Shown: in pieces, positions 49,965 to 59,590 of the stretch
Position numbering within the stretch: the first letter of the stretch is position 1
How the letters are laid out: each line of letters starts with the position of its first letter
NCBI GenBank assembly: GCA_018242445.1
Contig: JAFEBW010000043.1
Location: 30,339-94,338, forward strand
Length of the DNA stretch: 64,000 nucleotides
DNA from: Pseudomonadota bacterium
Lineage (GTDB): Bacteria > Pseudomonadota > Gammaproteobacteria > Xanthomonadales > Xanthomonadaceae
Reading direction: 5' to 3'
The notes under the pieces: model-generated
What the model was told of the DNA's origin: nothing
Seen by the model: the letters and a program-made list of their open reading frames with translations, nothing else
Databases searched by the model: none
Program-made: the position numbers and the translations under genes

Positions 49965-50453
49965 TTGCGAAAATCGCATGACGAACAGACCCCCACCCAG
50001 CGCGCCCTCGGCCTGCTGGTGCGGCGCGAGCATTCGCGCAAGGAACTGGCCCGCAAGCTCACTGCTCGCGGGGTGGAAAAGGGCGAGGCGCACACGGCGA
50101 TCGACAAGCTGGCGAACGCGGGATGGCAGGACGACGCCCGCTTCGCGGAAGTTCTGGCGCGCTCGCGGGCAGAGGCCGGCTACGGGCCGCTGCGTATCCG
50201 CGCCGAACTGGCGACGCACGGCTTGCGCGGCGAGCAGATCGCGGCGGCACTCGCGGCCTGCGAGATGGAATGGAGCGAGTCCGCAAGTGCGCTTATCGCA
50301 CGTCGCTTCAGGTCTGCATCCTTGAAGGTTCCGAAACAGCGTCGCAAGGCGATCGATTTCCTGCTGCGCCGGGGTTTTGCGTCAGCCGATGCCTTCGCTG
50401 CTGTCGGGTCGGGCGGCGATGCTTCAGGTGGGGATTGGGATGGTGCGGAGTAG
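49965..50453 (+). CDS. recX: RecX, regulator of RecA
   Basis: 162 residues from a TTG at 49965 with GAAAGG upstream; no in-frame ATG exists between the toxin stop and the conserved region, and a TTG at 49926 overlapping the toxin stop is the alternative. The helical three-repeat RecX signature is seen: [54 protein letters not shown] and [17 protein letters not shown]. RecX binds and destabilises RecA filaments. The native start may have been changed when the TA pair was inserted. Confidence 0.88.
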   Translation: MRKSHDEQTPTQRALGLLVRREHSRKELARKLTARGVEKGEAHTAIDKLANAGWQDDARFAEVLARSRAEAGYGPLRIRAELATHGLRGEQIAAALAACEMEWSESASALIARRFRSASLKVPKQRRKAIDFLLRRGFASADAFAAVGSGGDASGGDWDGAE

Positions 50454-50514
50454 GCGGCCAAACGAGCCATAGACCATGCAACTTCGATACGGCGCTTCGT
50501 GTATGCTCCAGCTC

Positions 50515-50724
50515 ATGCATCTCACTCTGGAAATCGAACGCGAAGAAGACGGTCGGTGGCTGGCCGAGGTTCCGCAGTTTCCGGGTGTCATGGCGTATGG
50601 CACCACCTCGGATGAAGCGAGGTCGCGCGCCGAAGTGCTTGCTCTGCGTGTGCTGGCCGAGCGCCTCGTACAAGGTGAGGCTGTCCCTGTGGCCATCAAT
50701 TTTGCCCTTCCTGCGGCGGCGTGA
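50515..50724 (+). CDS. hicB: HicB-type antitoxin (short form)
   Basis: 69 residues from the ATG at 50515; a start at 50476 adds little of note. It is a HicB-like domain of the short kind: LTLEIEREEDGRWLAEVPQF PGVMAYGTTSDEARSRAEVL (split here for length), with the WLAEVPQFPG core. It ends ALPAAA and its stop overlaps the hicA relic start (GTGA). As the toxin gene is broken, this antitoxin would now have no target in this locus. Confidence 0.85.
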   Translation: MHLTLEIEREEDGRWLAEVPQFPGVMAYGTTSDEARSRAEVLALRVLAERLVQGEAVPVAINFALPAAA

Positions 50725-50935
50725 GCGAATGGCCTTCCGTCCGCGCGCAGGTGCTCCTGCGTGCACTGCTGCACATCGGATGGCAAGTCAACTGGCTCGC
50801 ATCGGGTGCTGTCGCGTAACGGTTGCCCCGACTACGTGTTCTCGTTTCATGGTCGGGAGGAAATCGGGCCTCGCATGTTGGCGCGCATTGCCAAACATAC
50901 GGGCTTGAGTCCGGGCGACCTGTAGCTTCGGGCGT
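50721..50935 (+). pseudogene. hicA: HicA toxin gene, frameshifted
   Basis: From the GTG at 50721 the first frame gives WPSVRAQVLLRALLHIGWQV and stops at 50817-50819. In another frame the HicA C-terminal half continues: SHRVLSRNGCPDYVFSFH, then EEIGPRMLARIAKHTGLSPG to a stop at 50933-50935. Together they are a HicA protein of ordinary length with a small deletion or frameshift between the two parts (about 50785-50800). The intact toxin could not be made unless ribosomes shift. Confidence 0.8.
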
Positions 50936-51163
50936 AGGTATACAACCCTCGTTGCACTTTGTCTCGCTTCTTTCTGAAGCTTCGCTCACCCCCGACCTGC
51001 TACCCTAAGCGCCCGCGCCCGCGCTCGCCGCGCCCCCGCACGCTTCCGCCCGCGATCCCGCATGGTTCGATGCAGTCGCTTGAGGCGACGGCGCGCCGGC
51101 GCCCCGGCTGCGCGCTGTACCTGCGCTTCCGTCCAAAATTCTCACGTCTTGCCTCCGATCGCC

Positions 51164-53824
51164 ATGACCTCCAACCCCGCCCACCCTTCCTCCACCAGCG
51201 CCATCCGCGCCAGCTTCCTCGACTTTTTCCGCGAGCGCGGCCACGCCATCGTGCCCTCGGCTTCGCTGGTGCCGGGCAACGACCCGACCCTGCTGTTCAC
51301 CAACTCGGGCATGGTGCAGTTCAAGCACGTGTTCCTCGGCAGCGAGAAGCTGCCCTATGTGCGCGCTGCCGACGTGCAGCGCTGCCTGCGCGCGGGCGGC
51401 AAGCACAACGATCTGGACTCGGTGGGCTACACCGCGCGCCACCACACGTTCTTCGAGATGCTCGGCAACTGGTCGTTCGGCGATTACTTCAAGCGCGAGG
51501 CGATCCACTGGGCGTGGGAATTGCTCACCCGCGTCTATGGATTGCCCGCGGAGCGGCTGTGGGTCACCGTCTACCACACCGACGACGAGGCCTATGCGAT
51601 CTGGAAGGATGAGGTCGGCGTGCCGGCCGCGCGCATCGTGCGCATCGGCGACAACAAGGGCGCGCCGTTTGCTTCCGACAATTTCTGGCAGATGGCCGAC
51701 ACTGGCCCCTGCGGGCCGTGCACCGAGATTTTCTACGACCACGGCGAGGGCATCCCCGGCGGCCCACCCGGTTCGCCCGACGAGGATGGCGATCGCTACA
51801 TCGAGATCTGGAATCTGGTGTTCATGCAGTTCGACCGCGCGCCAGACGGCACGCTCTCGCCGCTGCCCGCGCCTTGCGTGGATACCGGCATGGGCCTGGA
51901 GCGCCTCGCCGCGGTGTTGCAGCACGTGCATTCCAATTACGAGATCGACCTGTTCGCGCACCTGATCCGCGTCGCCGGCGAACTCACCGCCACGACCGAT
52001 CTCGCCAACAAGTCGCTGCGGGTGATCGCCGACCACATCCGCGCGTGCAGCTTCCTGATCGTCGATGGCGTGCTGCCCTCCAACGAAGGTCGCGGCTACG
52101 TCCTGCGCCGCATCATCCGCCGCGCCCTGCGGCATGGCTGGATGCTCGGCGTGCGCGGCGACTTCTTCTGGAAGATGGTGCAGCCATTGGTCGAGGAGAT
52201 GGGCGCGGCCTATCCCGAGCTGGCGGCCAAGCAGCGGCTGATCGAGGAAGCCCTGCGCGCCGAGGAGCAGCGCTTCGGCGAGACGCTGGAAAATGGCATG
52301 CGCGTGTTCGACGAAGTCGCCGCGAAGGCATCCGGCACGATCCCCGGCGTGGATGCCTTCCGCCTGTACGACACCTACGGCTTCCCGGTCGATCTCACCG
52401 CCGACATCGCCCGCGAGCGCGGTTTGTCGGTCGATATGCAAGGCTTCGAGCAGGCGATGGAGCGCCAGCGCGAGCGCGCCCGCGCCGCCGGCAAGTTCGA
52501 GGCCAAGGGGCAGATGCCGGCCGACCTGGCCAGCCAGCTCGCGCCCACGGTATTCCTCGGGTATGAAACGCTCGCCGCGCCGGGCTGCAAGGTGGTCGGC
52601 ATCGTCCGCGATGGCCGCCAGATCGAGCGGCTGAACGAAGGCGAGGAAGCGCTGGTGATCCTCGAACGCACGCCGTTCTATGCCGAGTCCGGCGGGCAGG
52701 TCGGCGACACCGGCACGCTGACGCATGGGCATGGCCGCTTCGATGTCGCCGACACGCTCAAGATGGGCGGCGTGTTCTTCGGCCATGCCGGGCGCTGGCA
52801 GGGCGCGCAACCGCTGCGCGCCGGCGATGCGCTGGATGCGCAGGTGGATGCCGCGCGCCGGCAGGCCATCGTGCTCAACCATTCGGCGACGCACTTGCTG
52901 CACGCCGCGTTGCGCAAGGTGCTCGGCGATCACGTCGTGCAGAAAGGCTCGCTGGTCGCGCCCGACCGCCTGCGTTTCGATTTCATGCATTTCCACGCGG
53001 TCACGCCCGGGCAACTGGCGACGATCGAGAGGATGGTCAACGCGCAGGTGCGCGCCAACGACGAGGCCGAAGTGCGCCAGATGGGCATGCAGGAGGCGCT
53101 CGATTTCGGCGCGATGGCGTTGTTCGGCGAGAAATACGGCGAGCGCGTGCGCGTGCTGCGCATGGGCGGGTTCTCCACCGAGCTGTGCGGCGGCACGCAT
53201 GTGCATCGCACCGGCGACATCGGCGTGTTCAAGATCCTCTCCGAGGGCGGCGTGGCCGCCGGCGTGCGCCGCATCGAAGCGGTGACGGGGCAGGGCGCGC
53301 TCGACCACATCGCCGCCGAGGAGCAGCGGCTCGCGCACCTCGCCCGCCTGCTCGGCGGCAACGTCGCCGATGCGGAAGACAAGCTCAAACAACTCGTCGA
53401 GCGCCAGAAGAAAACCGAACGCGAGCTCGAGCAGCTCAAGGCCAGGGCCAACGCCGGTGCCGCCAGCGACCTCGCCGCGTCCGCGCAATCGGTGGGCGAT
53501 TTCAAGCTGGTCGCCGCGCGCCTGGAAGGTGTCGATGCAAAAGCCCTGCGCGAGAGCGTGGATCAGCTCAAGCAACAGCTCGGCGACGCGGTGATCGTGC
53601 TGGCCTCGGTGGCCGATGGTCGCGCCACCCTGATCGCCGGCGTGCATGGCAAGGCGCTGGCACGGGTGAAAGCCGGCGATCTGCTCGGCCATGTCGCCAA
53701 GCAGATCGGCGGCAAGGGCGGCGGTCGCCCCGACCTCGCCCAAGGCGGCGGCGCCGATGGCCCGGCATTGATCGCCGCGCTGGATGGCGTGCGCGGCTGG
53801 GTGGATGCAAAGACTGCCGGCTGA
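51164..53824 (+). CDS. alaS: Alanyl-tRNA synthetase
   Basis: 886 residues from the ATG at 51164 ([20 protein letters not shown]); the open frame upstream is not AlaRS-like. Catalytic domain: [60 protein letters not shown] and [14 protein letters not shown]. Editing domain: [16 protein letters not shown] with the zinc site and later [16 protein letters not shown]. The C-terminal C-Ala part shows [11 protein letters not shown]. It charges tRNA-Ala in the cytoplasm. The gene order recA-recX-alaS-csrA is classical. Confidence 0.98.
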   Translation: MTSNPAHPSSTSAIRASFLDFFRERGHAIVPSASLVPGNDPTLLFTNSGMVQFKHVFLGSEKLPYVRAADVQRCLRAGGKHNDLDSVGYTARHHTFFEMLGNWSFGDYFKREAIHWAWELLTRVYGLPAERLWVTVYHTDDEAYAIWKDEVGVPAARIVRIGDNKGAPFASDNFWQMADTGPCGPCTEIFYDHGEGIPGGPPGSPDEDGDRYIEIWNLVFMQFDRAPDGTLSPLPAPCVDTGMGLERLAAVLQHVHSNYEIDLFAHLIRVAGELTATTDLANKSLRVIADHIRACSFLIVDGVLPSNEGRGYVLRRIIRRALRHGWMLGVRGDFFWKMVQPLVEEMGAAYPELAAKQRLIEEALRAEEQRFGETLENGMRVFDEVAAKASGTIPGVDAFRLYDTYGFPVDLTADIARERGLSVDMQGFEQAMERQRERARAAGKFEAKGQMPADLASQLAPTVFLGYETLAAPGCKVVGIVRDGRQIERLNEGEEALVILERTPFYAESGGQVGDTGTLTHGHGRFDVADTLKMGGVFFGHAGRWQGAQPLRAGDALDAQVDAARRQAIVLNHSATHLLHAALRKVLGDHVVQKGSLVAPDRLRFDFMHFHAVTPGQLATIERMVNAQVRANDEAEVRQMGMQEALDFGAMALFGEKYGERVRVLRMGGFSTELCGGTHVHRTGDIGVFKILSEGGVAAGVRRIEAVTGQGALDHIAAEEQRLAHLARLLGGNVADAEDKLKQLVERQKKTERELEQLKARANAGAASDLAASAQSVGDFKLVAARLEGVDAKALRESVDQLKQQLGDAVIVLASVADGRATLIAGVHGKALARVKAGDLLGHVAKQIGGKGGGRPDLAQGGGADGPALIAALDGVRGWVDAKTAG

Positions 53825-54113
53825 CGTGAAAGAGCGATTTTCTCTCTGCCTTGACGCTCGGCCAGACCAGCCGCTTTGGCTCGGCGCTGGCGCGTTCACC
53901 TTCCGGGATGGCGCCTGCCGCCATGATCGTTGACGCCGACACCGCCAGGTTCAGGGTGAACGCCCATGGCATGTACGTCTCAATTCCGCGGGTTGCGCGT
54001 TGCGCCCAGCCGGGGGCGTGGATACCATCGGAACCGTGCGCGGCCTGCGGCGTCGAAACGATGCGGCGGCTGCCGCACGCAACCCCGGCCGGACGCCGGG
54101 GAAGGAGCGAGCG

Positions 54114-54359
54114 ATGTTGATCTTGACCCGAAGGGTTGGAGAGACCCTGATGATCGGCGACGCGATCACGGTGACCGTGCTCGGCGTGAAGGGCAACCAG
54201 GTGCGCATCGGCATCACCGCGCCCAAGGACGTGGCGGTGCACCGCGAGGAGATCTTCCAGCGCATCCACAAGGACGAGCCCGGCGGGGCCGCCGACGCCG
54301 CGACCGAGGCGGGCGGCGAGCCGACCACCGCGCCTGCGGGTTTACCCGGCAAGCCGTAG
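54114..54359 (+). CDS. csrA: Carbon storage regulator CsrA
   Basis: 81 residues from the ATG at 54114, with GAAGGAG before it. The conserved core [20 protein letters not shown] is followed by [20 protein letters not shown] and [10 protein letters not shown], which form the RNA-binding homodimer. Residues 55-81 (Glu/Ala/Gly/Pro-rich) are an extra C-terminal tail longer than the 61-residue E. coli protein. CsrA represses or activates translation at GGA motifs. It lies 289 bp after alaS. Confidence 0.97.
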   Translation: MLILTRRVGETLMIGDAITVTVLGVKGNQVRIGITAPKDVAVHREEIFQRIHKDEPGGAADAATEAGGEPTTAPAGLPGKP

Positions 54360-54412
54360 CCGGTATCCTTGCGCGTCCGGCTCGCGGCTTGCCCGCGCGG
54401 CCGTCAAGTCCC

Positions 54413-54505
54413 GGAGAGATGCCCGAGAGGCCGAAGGGGCTCCCCTGCTAAGGGAGTATGCGGTCAAAAGCTGCATCGAGGGTTCGAATCCCTCTCTCTC
54501 CGCCA
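54413..54505 (+). tRNA. tRNA-Ser (anticodon GCT)
   Basis: 93 nt including the encoded CCA. Acceptor stem GGAGAGA (54413-54419) / TCTCTCC (54495-54501), discriminator G, CCA at 54503-54505. The anticodon stem-loop TCCCCTGCTAAGGGAG gives anticodon GCT (Ser, AGC/AGU codons). A long variable arm, TATGCGGTCAAAAGCTGCATC, is characteristic of tRNA-Ser. The TPsiC arm is GAGGGTTCGAATCCCTC. The gene follows csrA, as in many gammaproteobacteria. Confidence 0.97.
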
Positions 54506-54539
54506 ATTCGACGTGCAAGCGGCTGGTCGTGCCGAGCCC

Positions 54540-55235
54540 ATGAGCCTCAACCCGATGAAGGCGGTCGTCCTCGTCTCCGGCGGCATGGACTCGGCGGTCG
54601 TGCTGGCGCTGGCCCGCGAACGCGGTTTTGCCACCCATGCCCTGAGCGTTTCCTACGGGCAACGTCATACGTCCGAACTGGATGCCGCCGCGCGCAACGC
54701 GCGAGTGCTGGGCGCGGTCGAGCACAAGGTGGTCACGGTGGATCTGCGCAGCATCGGCGGCTCGGCGCTGACCGCCGACATCGCCGTGCCCGAACACGAG
54801 ACCGGGCAGCCCCTGGATGCCGGCATCCCCGTCACCTATGTGCCCGCGCGCAACACCGTCATGCTCTCGCTCGCATTGGGCTGGGCCGAAGTGCTGGGCG
54901 CGCAGGACATCTTTTGCGGCGTCAACGCGGTGGACTACTCGGGTTATCCCGACTGCCGTCCGGAGTTCGTGGCCGCCTTCCAGAATTTGGCGAACCTTGC
55001 CACGAAGGCGGGCGTGGAAGGCGCGGGCCTGCGCGTGCACGCGCCCTTGATCGGCATGGGCAAGGCCGACATCGTGCGCGAGGGAATGCGCCTGGGCGTG
55101 GATTTCGCGCAGACGGTGTCGTGCTATCAAGCCGATGCGCAAGGCTGGGCATGCGGCCGCTGCGATGCCTGCCTGCTGCGCGCCGAAGGCTTCCGCAAGG
55201 CCGGCATCGCCGACCCGACCCGATACCGCGGGTGA
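54540..55235 (+). CDS. queC: 7-cyano-7-deazaguanine synthase
   Basis: 231 residues from the ATG at 54540 (a second ATG at 54555 is possible). The PP-loop ATPase motif [16 protein letters not shown] (11-26) and the C-terminal zinc site [20 protein letters not shown] are diagnostic. QueC makes preQ0 from 7-carboxy-7-deazaguanine and ammonia with ATP, for queuosine in tRNA or 7-deazaguanine DNA modification. It lies 34 bases after the tRNA-Ser gene; no other queuosine genes are in the window. Confidence 0.97.
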   Translation: MSLNPMKAVVLVSGGMDSAVVLALARERGFATHALSVSYGQRHTSELDAAARNARVLGAVEHKVVTVDLRSIGGSALTADIAVPEHETGQPLDAGIPVTYVPARNTVMLSLALGWAEVLGAQDIFCGVNAVDYSGYPDCRPEFVAAFQNLANLATKAGVEGAGLRVHAPLIGMGKADIVREGMRLGVDFAQTVSCYQADAQGWACGRCDACLLRAEGFRKAGIADPTRYRG

Positions 55236-55350
55236 TCCGATCGGCTAGAATGCGCGTCCGCGTTGTAGTCATTCTCCCGCGAGAGTGGAAGATCGTCGCG
55301 CTGCGGCGCTCCGGAGATGCTGCGGGATGTGTGGGCACGTGTCGTGTACT

Positions 55351-55385
55351 CCCTCACCCCTTGCCCTCTCCCGGAGGGAGATGGG
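55351..55385. repeat. REP-like fragment before tRNA-Lys
   Basis: CCCTCACCCCTTGCCCTCTCCCGGAGGGAG carries a short CTCCC-GGA-GGGAG palindrome and the C-rich tail of the repeat family. TAGAAT at 55246-55251 may be a -10 box for the tRNA-Lys transcript. Confidence 0.5.
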
Positions 55386-55430
55386 GAGTGATCGTCGCGC
55401 AGCGCGCGACGAGGTTGTTTGAATGTAGCT

Positions 55431-55506
55431 GGGTCGTTAGCTCAGTCGGTAGAGCATCGGACTTTTAATCCGCTGGTCGTCGGTTCGATTCCGACACGAC
55501 CCACCA
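55431..55506 (+). tRNA. tRNA-Lys (anticodon TTT)
   Basis: 76 nt including CCA. Acceptor stem GGGTCGT (55431-55437) / ACGACCC (55496-55502), discriminator A and CCA to 55506. The D arm reads GCTCAGTCGGTAGAGC, the anticodon loop CTTTTAA (TTT), and the TPsiC arm TCGGTTCGATTCCGA. The stems pair without mismatch that I can see. Confidence 0.97.
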
Positions 55507-55651
55507 ACTTCTCAACGCAACAAAGACACTGGATTCCCGCTTTCGCGGGAATGACGAGCCCAACAAACGGATTGCCTTTCCTTATTCAAGGAACTCAAAT
55601 CGATTGCAGCCCGCTGGCCGTCGGCTCGCTATCGGTGTGACGCGGAACGGC

Positions 55652-57616
55652 TTACTCGCCGACGACGGCGTGTTCTCCGCGCGTGCGCGGCAGGCGCATC
55701 CACACTTGCAAGCCGGTACCCGGCGCGCTGGTGGCGCGGATGGTGCCGCCGAGCACGTTGGTCACCTGATTGAACACGATGTTCGCGCCAAGGCCCGTTC
55801 CGCCGCTACCGCGTTTGGTGGTGAAGAACGGGTCGAAATAGCGTTTCAGGTCGGCACTGTCCATGCCGATGCCGTCGTCGCTCACGCTCAGTTCGACATC
55901 CGATCCGTCGGCGGTTGCGCGGATCGTCACCGTGCCGTCTTCGCGGCCGGGAAAGGCATGCACGAGCGCGTTCACCACGAGGTTGGTGAGGGTCTGCGAC
56001 AGCGCGCCAGGGAAGGTGTTCATCGCGATCCCGGCGGGGCATTCGACGACCACCTTGCACGGCGCGCGCTTGAGCTTGGGTTTGAGCGACAGCACGATTT
56101 CGTCGATGTACGCGGCGAGGTCGAACTCGCGGCGCTGCCCCGAGGATTGATCCACCGCGATCTGCTTGAACGAGCGCACCAGTTCGGCGCCGCGGCGGAT
56201 GTTGTTGTCGAGCACGTGCACGGTGAGGTCGAGCTCTTCGAGCATCTCGCGCAGGTGCGCCTCGTCGAACAAGCCGGCTTCCTGCCAGCGGTGCCACAGG
56301 TGCAGTTCTTCCTCGACGTGCGAGGTGGCGGTCACGCAGATTCCCAGGGGCGTGTTGATCTCGTGGGCGATGCCGGCGACCAGGCCGCCGAGCGAGGCCA
56401 TCTTTTCCTGCCGCACCAGTTCGTCCTGCGCGCTGCGCAATTGGTGGAGGGTGCCGGTGAGCTCGGCGTTGCGGCGCGACAGTTCCTCGGCGACCTCGCG
56501 CCGCGACAGCGCGCCGGCGACGTGGGTGGCCATGTAGGCGAGCAGGTCGAGGTCGGCCGGGCTGTGGCGGATCGCTGGATCGTAGCTTTGCACCACGATC
56601 ACGCCGTACACGTGGTCGGCCACGATCATCGGCGCGCCCATCCACGTGGAGATGCCGAGGTGCCCCTTGGCTTCCTGGATTTCGCCGGCCGCGACCAGCG
56701 CCGCGCGACGCTCGGGATCCACCCGCTGCGGTTGTCGCGTGCGCACCACGTAGGAGGTCAGGCCGCGCCAGATGGGGAAACGCCGATCCGGCGGGAGCGG
56801 CGCCTCGTACTCGTCGGCGAAGTAAGGCAGGCTGAATTCGCCCGTGGCTTCATGGTGCAGCATGACGAAAAAGTTGCGCGCGTACACCAGCCGCGCGGTG
56901 ACGTCGTGCACGGCGCGGTACACCTGTTTGATGCTGGCGTCGGTGGCCGACAGCGCGGCGATCTCGTACAGGCCGCGCTGGAGTTCCTCCGCTTTGCGGC
57001 GTTCGGCCACCTCGTGCTCGAGCTGGAGTGTGCGCTCGGCGATGGCCTTCTCCAGCCGTTGGGTGGCGGTGACGCGTTGGAGCATGGTGGCGATGTGGTC
57101 GGCGATGCGCTCGAACAGGGCGATGTCCTCGTCGCTGTAGATGCGATCCTCGCGATAGCTCTGGATCACCAGCGCGCCGAGGATGTGCTTGCCGGACAGG
57201 CGCAGCGGCATGCCGACCCAATGCGCCGCAGGGGTGCCGGTGCGCCATGTCGTGGAGTGCATGTGCCAGTGCGGGTCGTCGAAGTCGGAGCCCTTGAGCG
57301 TCAGCGGCTGGCGCTTGAGGATCACCCACGCCGTGGCCGATGCGTCGGGGTCGTGCAGCGGATAACGCCGCTGCGGGTCTTCCGGCGGATCGATCTCGTC
57401 CACGAAATAGGCGAAGCGCAGGCTGGCGTCGTGCGGGTCGTACAGGGCGACGTAGAAATTGGCCGCGTACAGGATCTTCGCCACCGCCGCGTGGGTCGCC
57501 TTGAGAAACACATCCAGATCGCCCGTGCTGCAGGACAGGCGGCCTACCTGCAGCAGCATCGCCTGCACCGCCTCGAGGCGATCGATCCGCGATTGGGTGG
57601 GGTCGGTGCGATCCAT
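55652..57616 (-). CDS. Double-GAF sensor histidine kinase
   Basis: 654 residues from the ATG at 57616. Two GAF domains, about 20-180 and 220-385 (each with FYVALYD or FFVMLHH strands and an IVVQSY/LVIQSY end), are separated by a coiled coil (RLEKAIAERTLQLEHEVAER). A second coiled coil leads to a HisKA-like H-box IAHEINTPLG (His about 416) and an HATPase_c domain with LVVNALVHAF (N box), SDDGIGMDS (G1) and GTGLGANIV (G2). Autophosphorylation in response to an unknown ligand is expected. No response regulator gene is adjacent, so the partner is elsewhere. Confidence 0.92.
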   Translation of the reverse strand: MDRTDPTQSRIDRLEAVQAMLLQVGRLSCSTGDLDVFLKATHAAVAKILYAANFYVALYDPHDASLRFAYFVDEIDPPEDPQRRYPLHDPDASATAWVILKRQPLTLKGSDFDDPHWHMHSTTWRTGTPAAHWVGMPLRLSGKHILGALVIQSYREDRIYSDEDIALFERIADHIATMLQRVTATQRLEKAIAERTLQLEHEVAERRKAEELQRGLYEIAALSATDASIKQVYRAVHDVTARLVYARNFFVMLHHEATGEFSLPYFADEYEAPLPPDRRFPIWRGLTSYVVRTRQPQRVDPERRAALVAAGEIQEAKGHLGISTWMGAPMIVADHVYGVIVVQSYDPAIRHSPADLDLLAYMATHVAGALSRREVAEELSRRNAELTGTLHQLRSAQDELVRQEKMASLGGLVAGIAHEINTPLGICVTATSHVEEELHLWHRWQEAGLFDEAHLREMLEELDLTVHVLDNNIRRGAELVRSFKQIAVDQSSGQRREFDLAAYIDEIVLSLKPKLKRAPCKVVVECPAGIAMNTFPGALSQTLTNLVVNALVHAFPGREDGTVTIRATADGSDVELSVSDDGIGMDSADLKRYFDPFFTTKRGSGGTGLGANIVFNQVTNVLGGTIRATSAPGTGLQVWMRLPRTRGEHAVVGE

Positions 57617-58042
57617 GCGATTTGAGTTCCTCGCGCTGGCGATGTGCGTGCGCAACGATGCTGCGGACTTGCGTCACTTGCAAGCCATGCAAGGAAGCGC
57701 TGAATGATTCCTTCCAGAGATGCTCGGTGCGTGCAGCAGCCCGGTACAGGCCAGGACTGAAGCTCGCACGCAGCAATCGCTTGCGCGATCGATTCGTGAT
57801 CGGCCATCCATGGCCGACTGGCAACCCCGAGAAAAACAGCATTGCCACGAGCTGCGGTGCGCGGGTGCGACGACGATGCGGCTTTTGCCGTGGCGACTAT
57901 CTCACGACCGGCGTTGTTCATCCATGCCGCGATGTGGTCAACTGCGGCGGTTCACATGCGTTGTACAAGGTTCCGAAGGGTCGCAAGCAGGCATCGTGTG
58001 CGCGTCGCAATGCCTCGGCAATCGTTTCTTACGCAGGTTTCG
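57617..58042. other. Intergenic gap without a supported gene
   Basis: This 426-bp space separates the divergent kinase and adaptor genes. It contains GGCCATCCATGGCC (about 57802-57815), the inverted counterpart of GGCCATGGATGGCC near 24.27 kb, and no convincing reading frame. Promoters for both genes must lie here, but I cannot identify them. Confidence 0.5.
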
Positions 58043-59455
58043 ATGAACACATCTCAAGGCAAACCCTCGCCCCCTGCGCGCCGTCGCCGCTGGCCTCTCG
58101 TGGTGCTGATCGTGGCGGTCGCAGGCACGCTCGCATGGGGCGGGCATTGGCTGGCGTCGGATACCGCCACCGCGCAGGCCAGCCGTTTCGGCGGCCCGCG
58201 CGGCGGGCATGGCGGGCCAAGTGGGCATGGTGGTCCAGCGGGCGGCCCGGGCGCGCGCATGGCCACGCCGGTCGGCGCGGCAGTGGCCGAGCGTGGCGAC
58301 ATCCATGTGGTTCTCAACGGTCTGGGCACGGTCACGCCCTTGCGCACGGTAACGGTGAGCGCGCAGGTCGCCGGGCAATTGCAGGCGGTGGAGTTCCGCG
58401 AGGGCCAGCGCGTCGCGCAGGGCGAAGTCCTCGCGCAGATCGATCCGCGCAGCTATCAGGCCGCACTGGCGCAGGCGCAGGGCAACCTCGCCCGCGATCA
58501 GGCGCAACTGGCCAATGCCAGACTCGATCTGGCGCGCTACCAGACGCTGTTCAAGCAGGACTCGACCTCGCGCCAGCAGCTCGATACGCAAACCGCCCTG
58601 GTGCGCCAGTACGAGGGCGCGATCGAGGCCGACAAGGGCGCGGTGGATGTGGCGCAGGTCAACCTCGGTTACACGAAGATCGCAGCGCCGGTGGCCGGTC
58701 GCGTCGGCCTGCGCCAGGTCGATCCGGGCAACAACGTCGGCAGCGGCAGCGCGATCGCGGTGATCACCCAAGAGCAGCCGATCGACGTGCTGTTCACCAT
58801 CCCCGAGGATGACCTGCCGGCGCTGCGCGGCAAGCTGCACGCCGGGGCGACGCTGGCCGTGGAAGCCTGGGATCGCGCCGGCCAGCAGCACCTCGCCAGC
58901 GGCACGCTGGCCAGCCTCGACAACCAGATCGACACCAGCACCGGCACGGTGAAGGTGAAGGCGCGCTTTGCCAATGCCGACGAGGCACTGTTTCCGAACC
59001 AGTTCGTCAACGTCAGGCTGATGCTCGACACGCTCCACGACGCGACCATCATTCCTGCCTCGGCGCTGCAACGTGGCGCGTCCGGCTTGTTCGTGTACGT
59101 GATCGGTGCCGACGACACGGTGGCCGTGCGCACCGTGAAGACCGGCACCACCGAGGGCGAGCGCGTGCAGGTGATCTCGGGCTTGCAGCCCGGCGAGCGC
59201 GTGGTCACCGACGGCAGCGACCGCCTGCGCGATGGCAGCCCGGTGAGCGTGCCCAGGCTCGCCAATGGCGCGGTTGCGTCCAGCCTCGCGGACACCCTGC
59301 CCAGCCCCGCCTCCGACAGCGGTGGCTGGAAAGGGCATGGCTCGCGGCGTGGCGAGTGGGGCTCGGGTTCGCGCGACGGTGGCGGACGGCATCGGCGCGG
59401 CTCGGGGGCGAGCGATGGCGGCAGCCCGGCGGCCGGCGGCGGTCATGGCGGGTAA
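58043..59455 (+). CDS. mdtA: RND periplasmic adaptor (MdtA-like)
   Basis: 470 residues. An N-terminal membrane anchor (about 18-38) is followed by a striking Gly/His/Pro-rich segment (RFGGPRGGHGGPSGHGGPAG, residues 48-67). The barrel-sandwich and coiled-coil parts follow: TVSAQVAGQLQAVEFREGQR, LARYQTLFKQDSTSRQQLDT and YTKIAAPVAGRVGLRQVDPG. The C-terminal about 50 residues are again Gly/Arg/His-rich low complexity. It should connect the RND permease downstream to a TolC-type duct. The 894-bp gap to the permease gene is filled by the tandem repeat array, so co-transcription is not guaranteed. Confidence 0.9.
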   Translation: MNTSQGKPSPPARRRRWPLVVLIVAVAGTLAWGGHWLASDTATAQASRFGGPRGGHGGPSGHGGPAGGPGARMATPVGAAVAERGDIHVVLNGLGTVTPLRTVTVSAQVAGQLQAVEFREGQRVAQGEVLAQIDPRSYQAALAQAQGNLARDQAQLANARLDLARYQTLFKQDSTSRQQLDTQTALVRQYEGAIEADKGAVDVAQVNLGYTKIAAPVAGRVGLRQVDPGNNVGSGSAIAVITQEQPIDVLFTIPEDDLPALRGKLHAGATLAVEAWDRAGQQHLASGTLASLDNQIDTSTGTVKVKARFANADEALFPNQFVNVRLMLDTLHDATIIPASALQRGASGLFVYVIGADDTVAVRTVKTGTTEGERVQVISGLQPGERVVTDGSDRLRDGSPVSVPRLANGAVASSLADTLPSPASDSGGWKGHGSRRGEWGSGSRDGGGRHRRGSGASDGGSPAAGGGHGG

Positions 59456-59590
59456 GGCCATGGTGGCAGCCCTGCCCGAAATGGCGAACGCTGCGGCATC
59501 GTGCTTCACCCCGCCGATGAATGGCGCGATCGCTGCCGTTCGCTGTGCGCAAATGGAAATCACCGCGAACATCCATGACGCGATGCGCGG

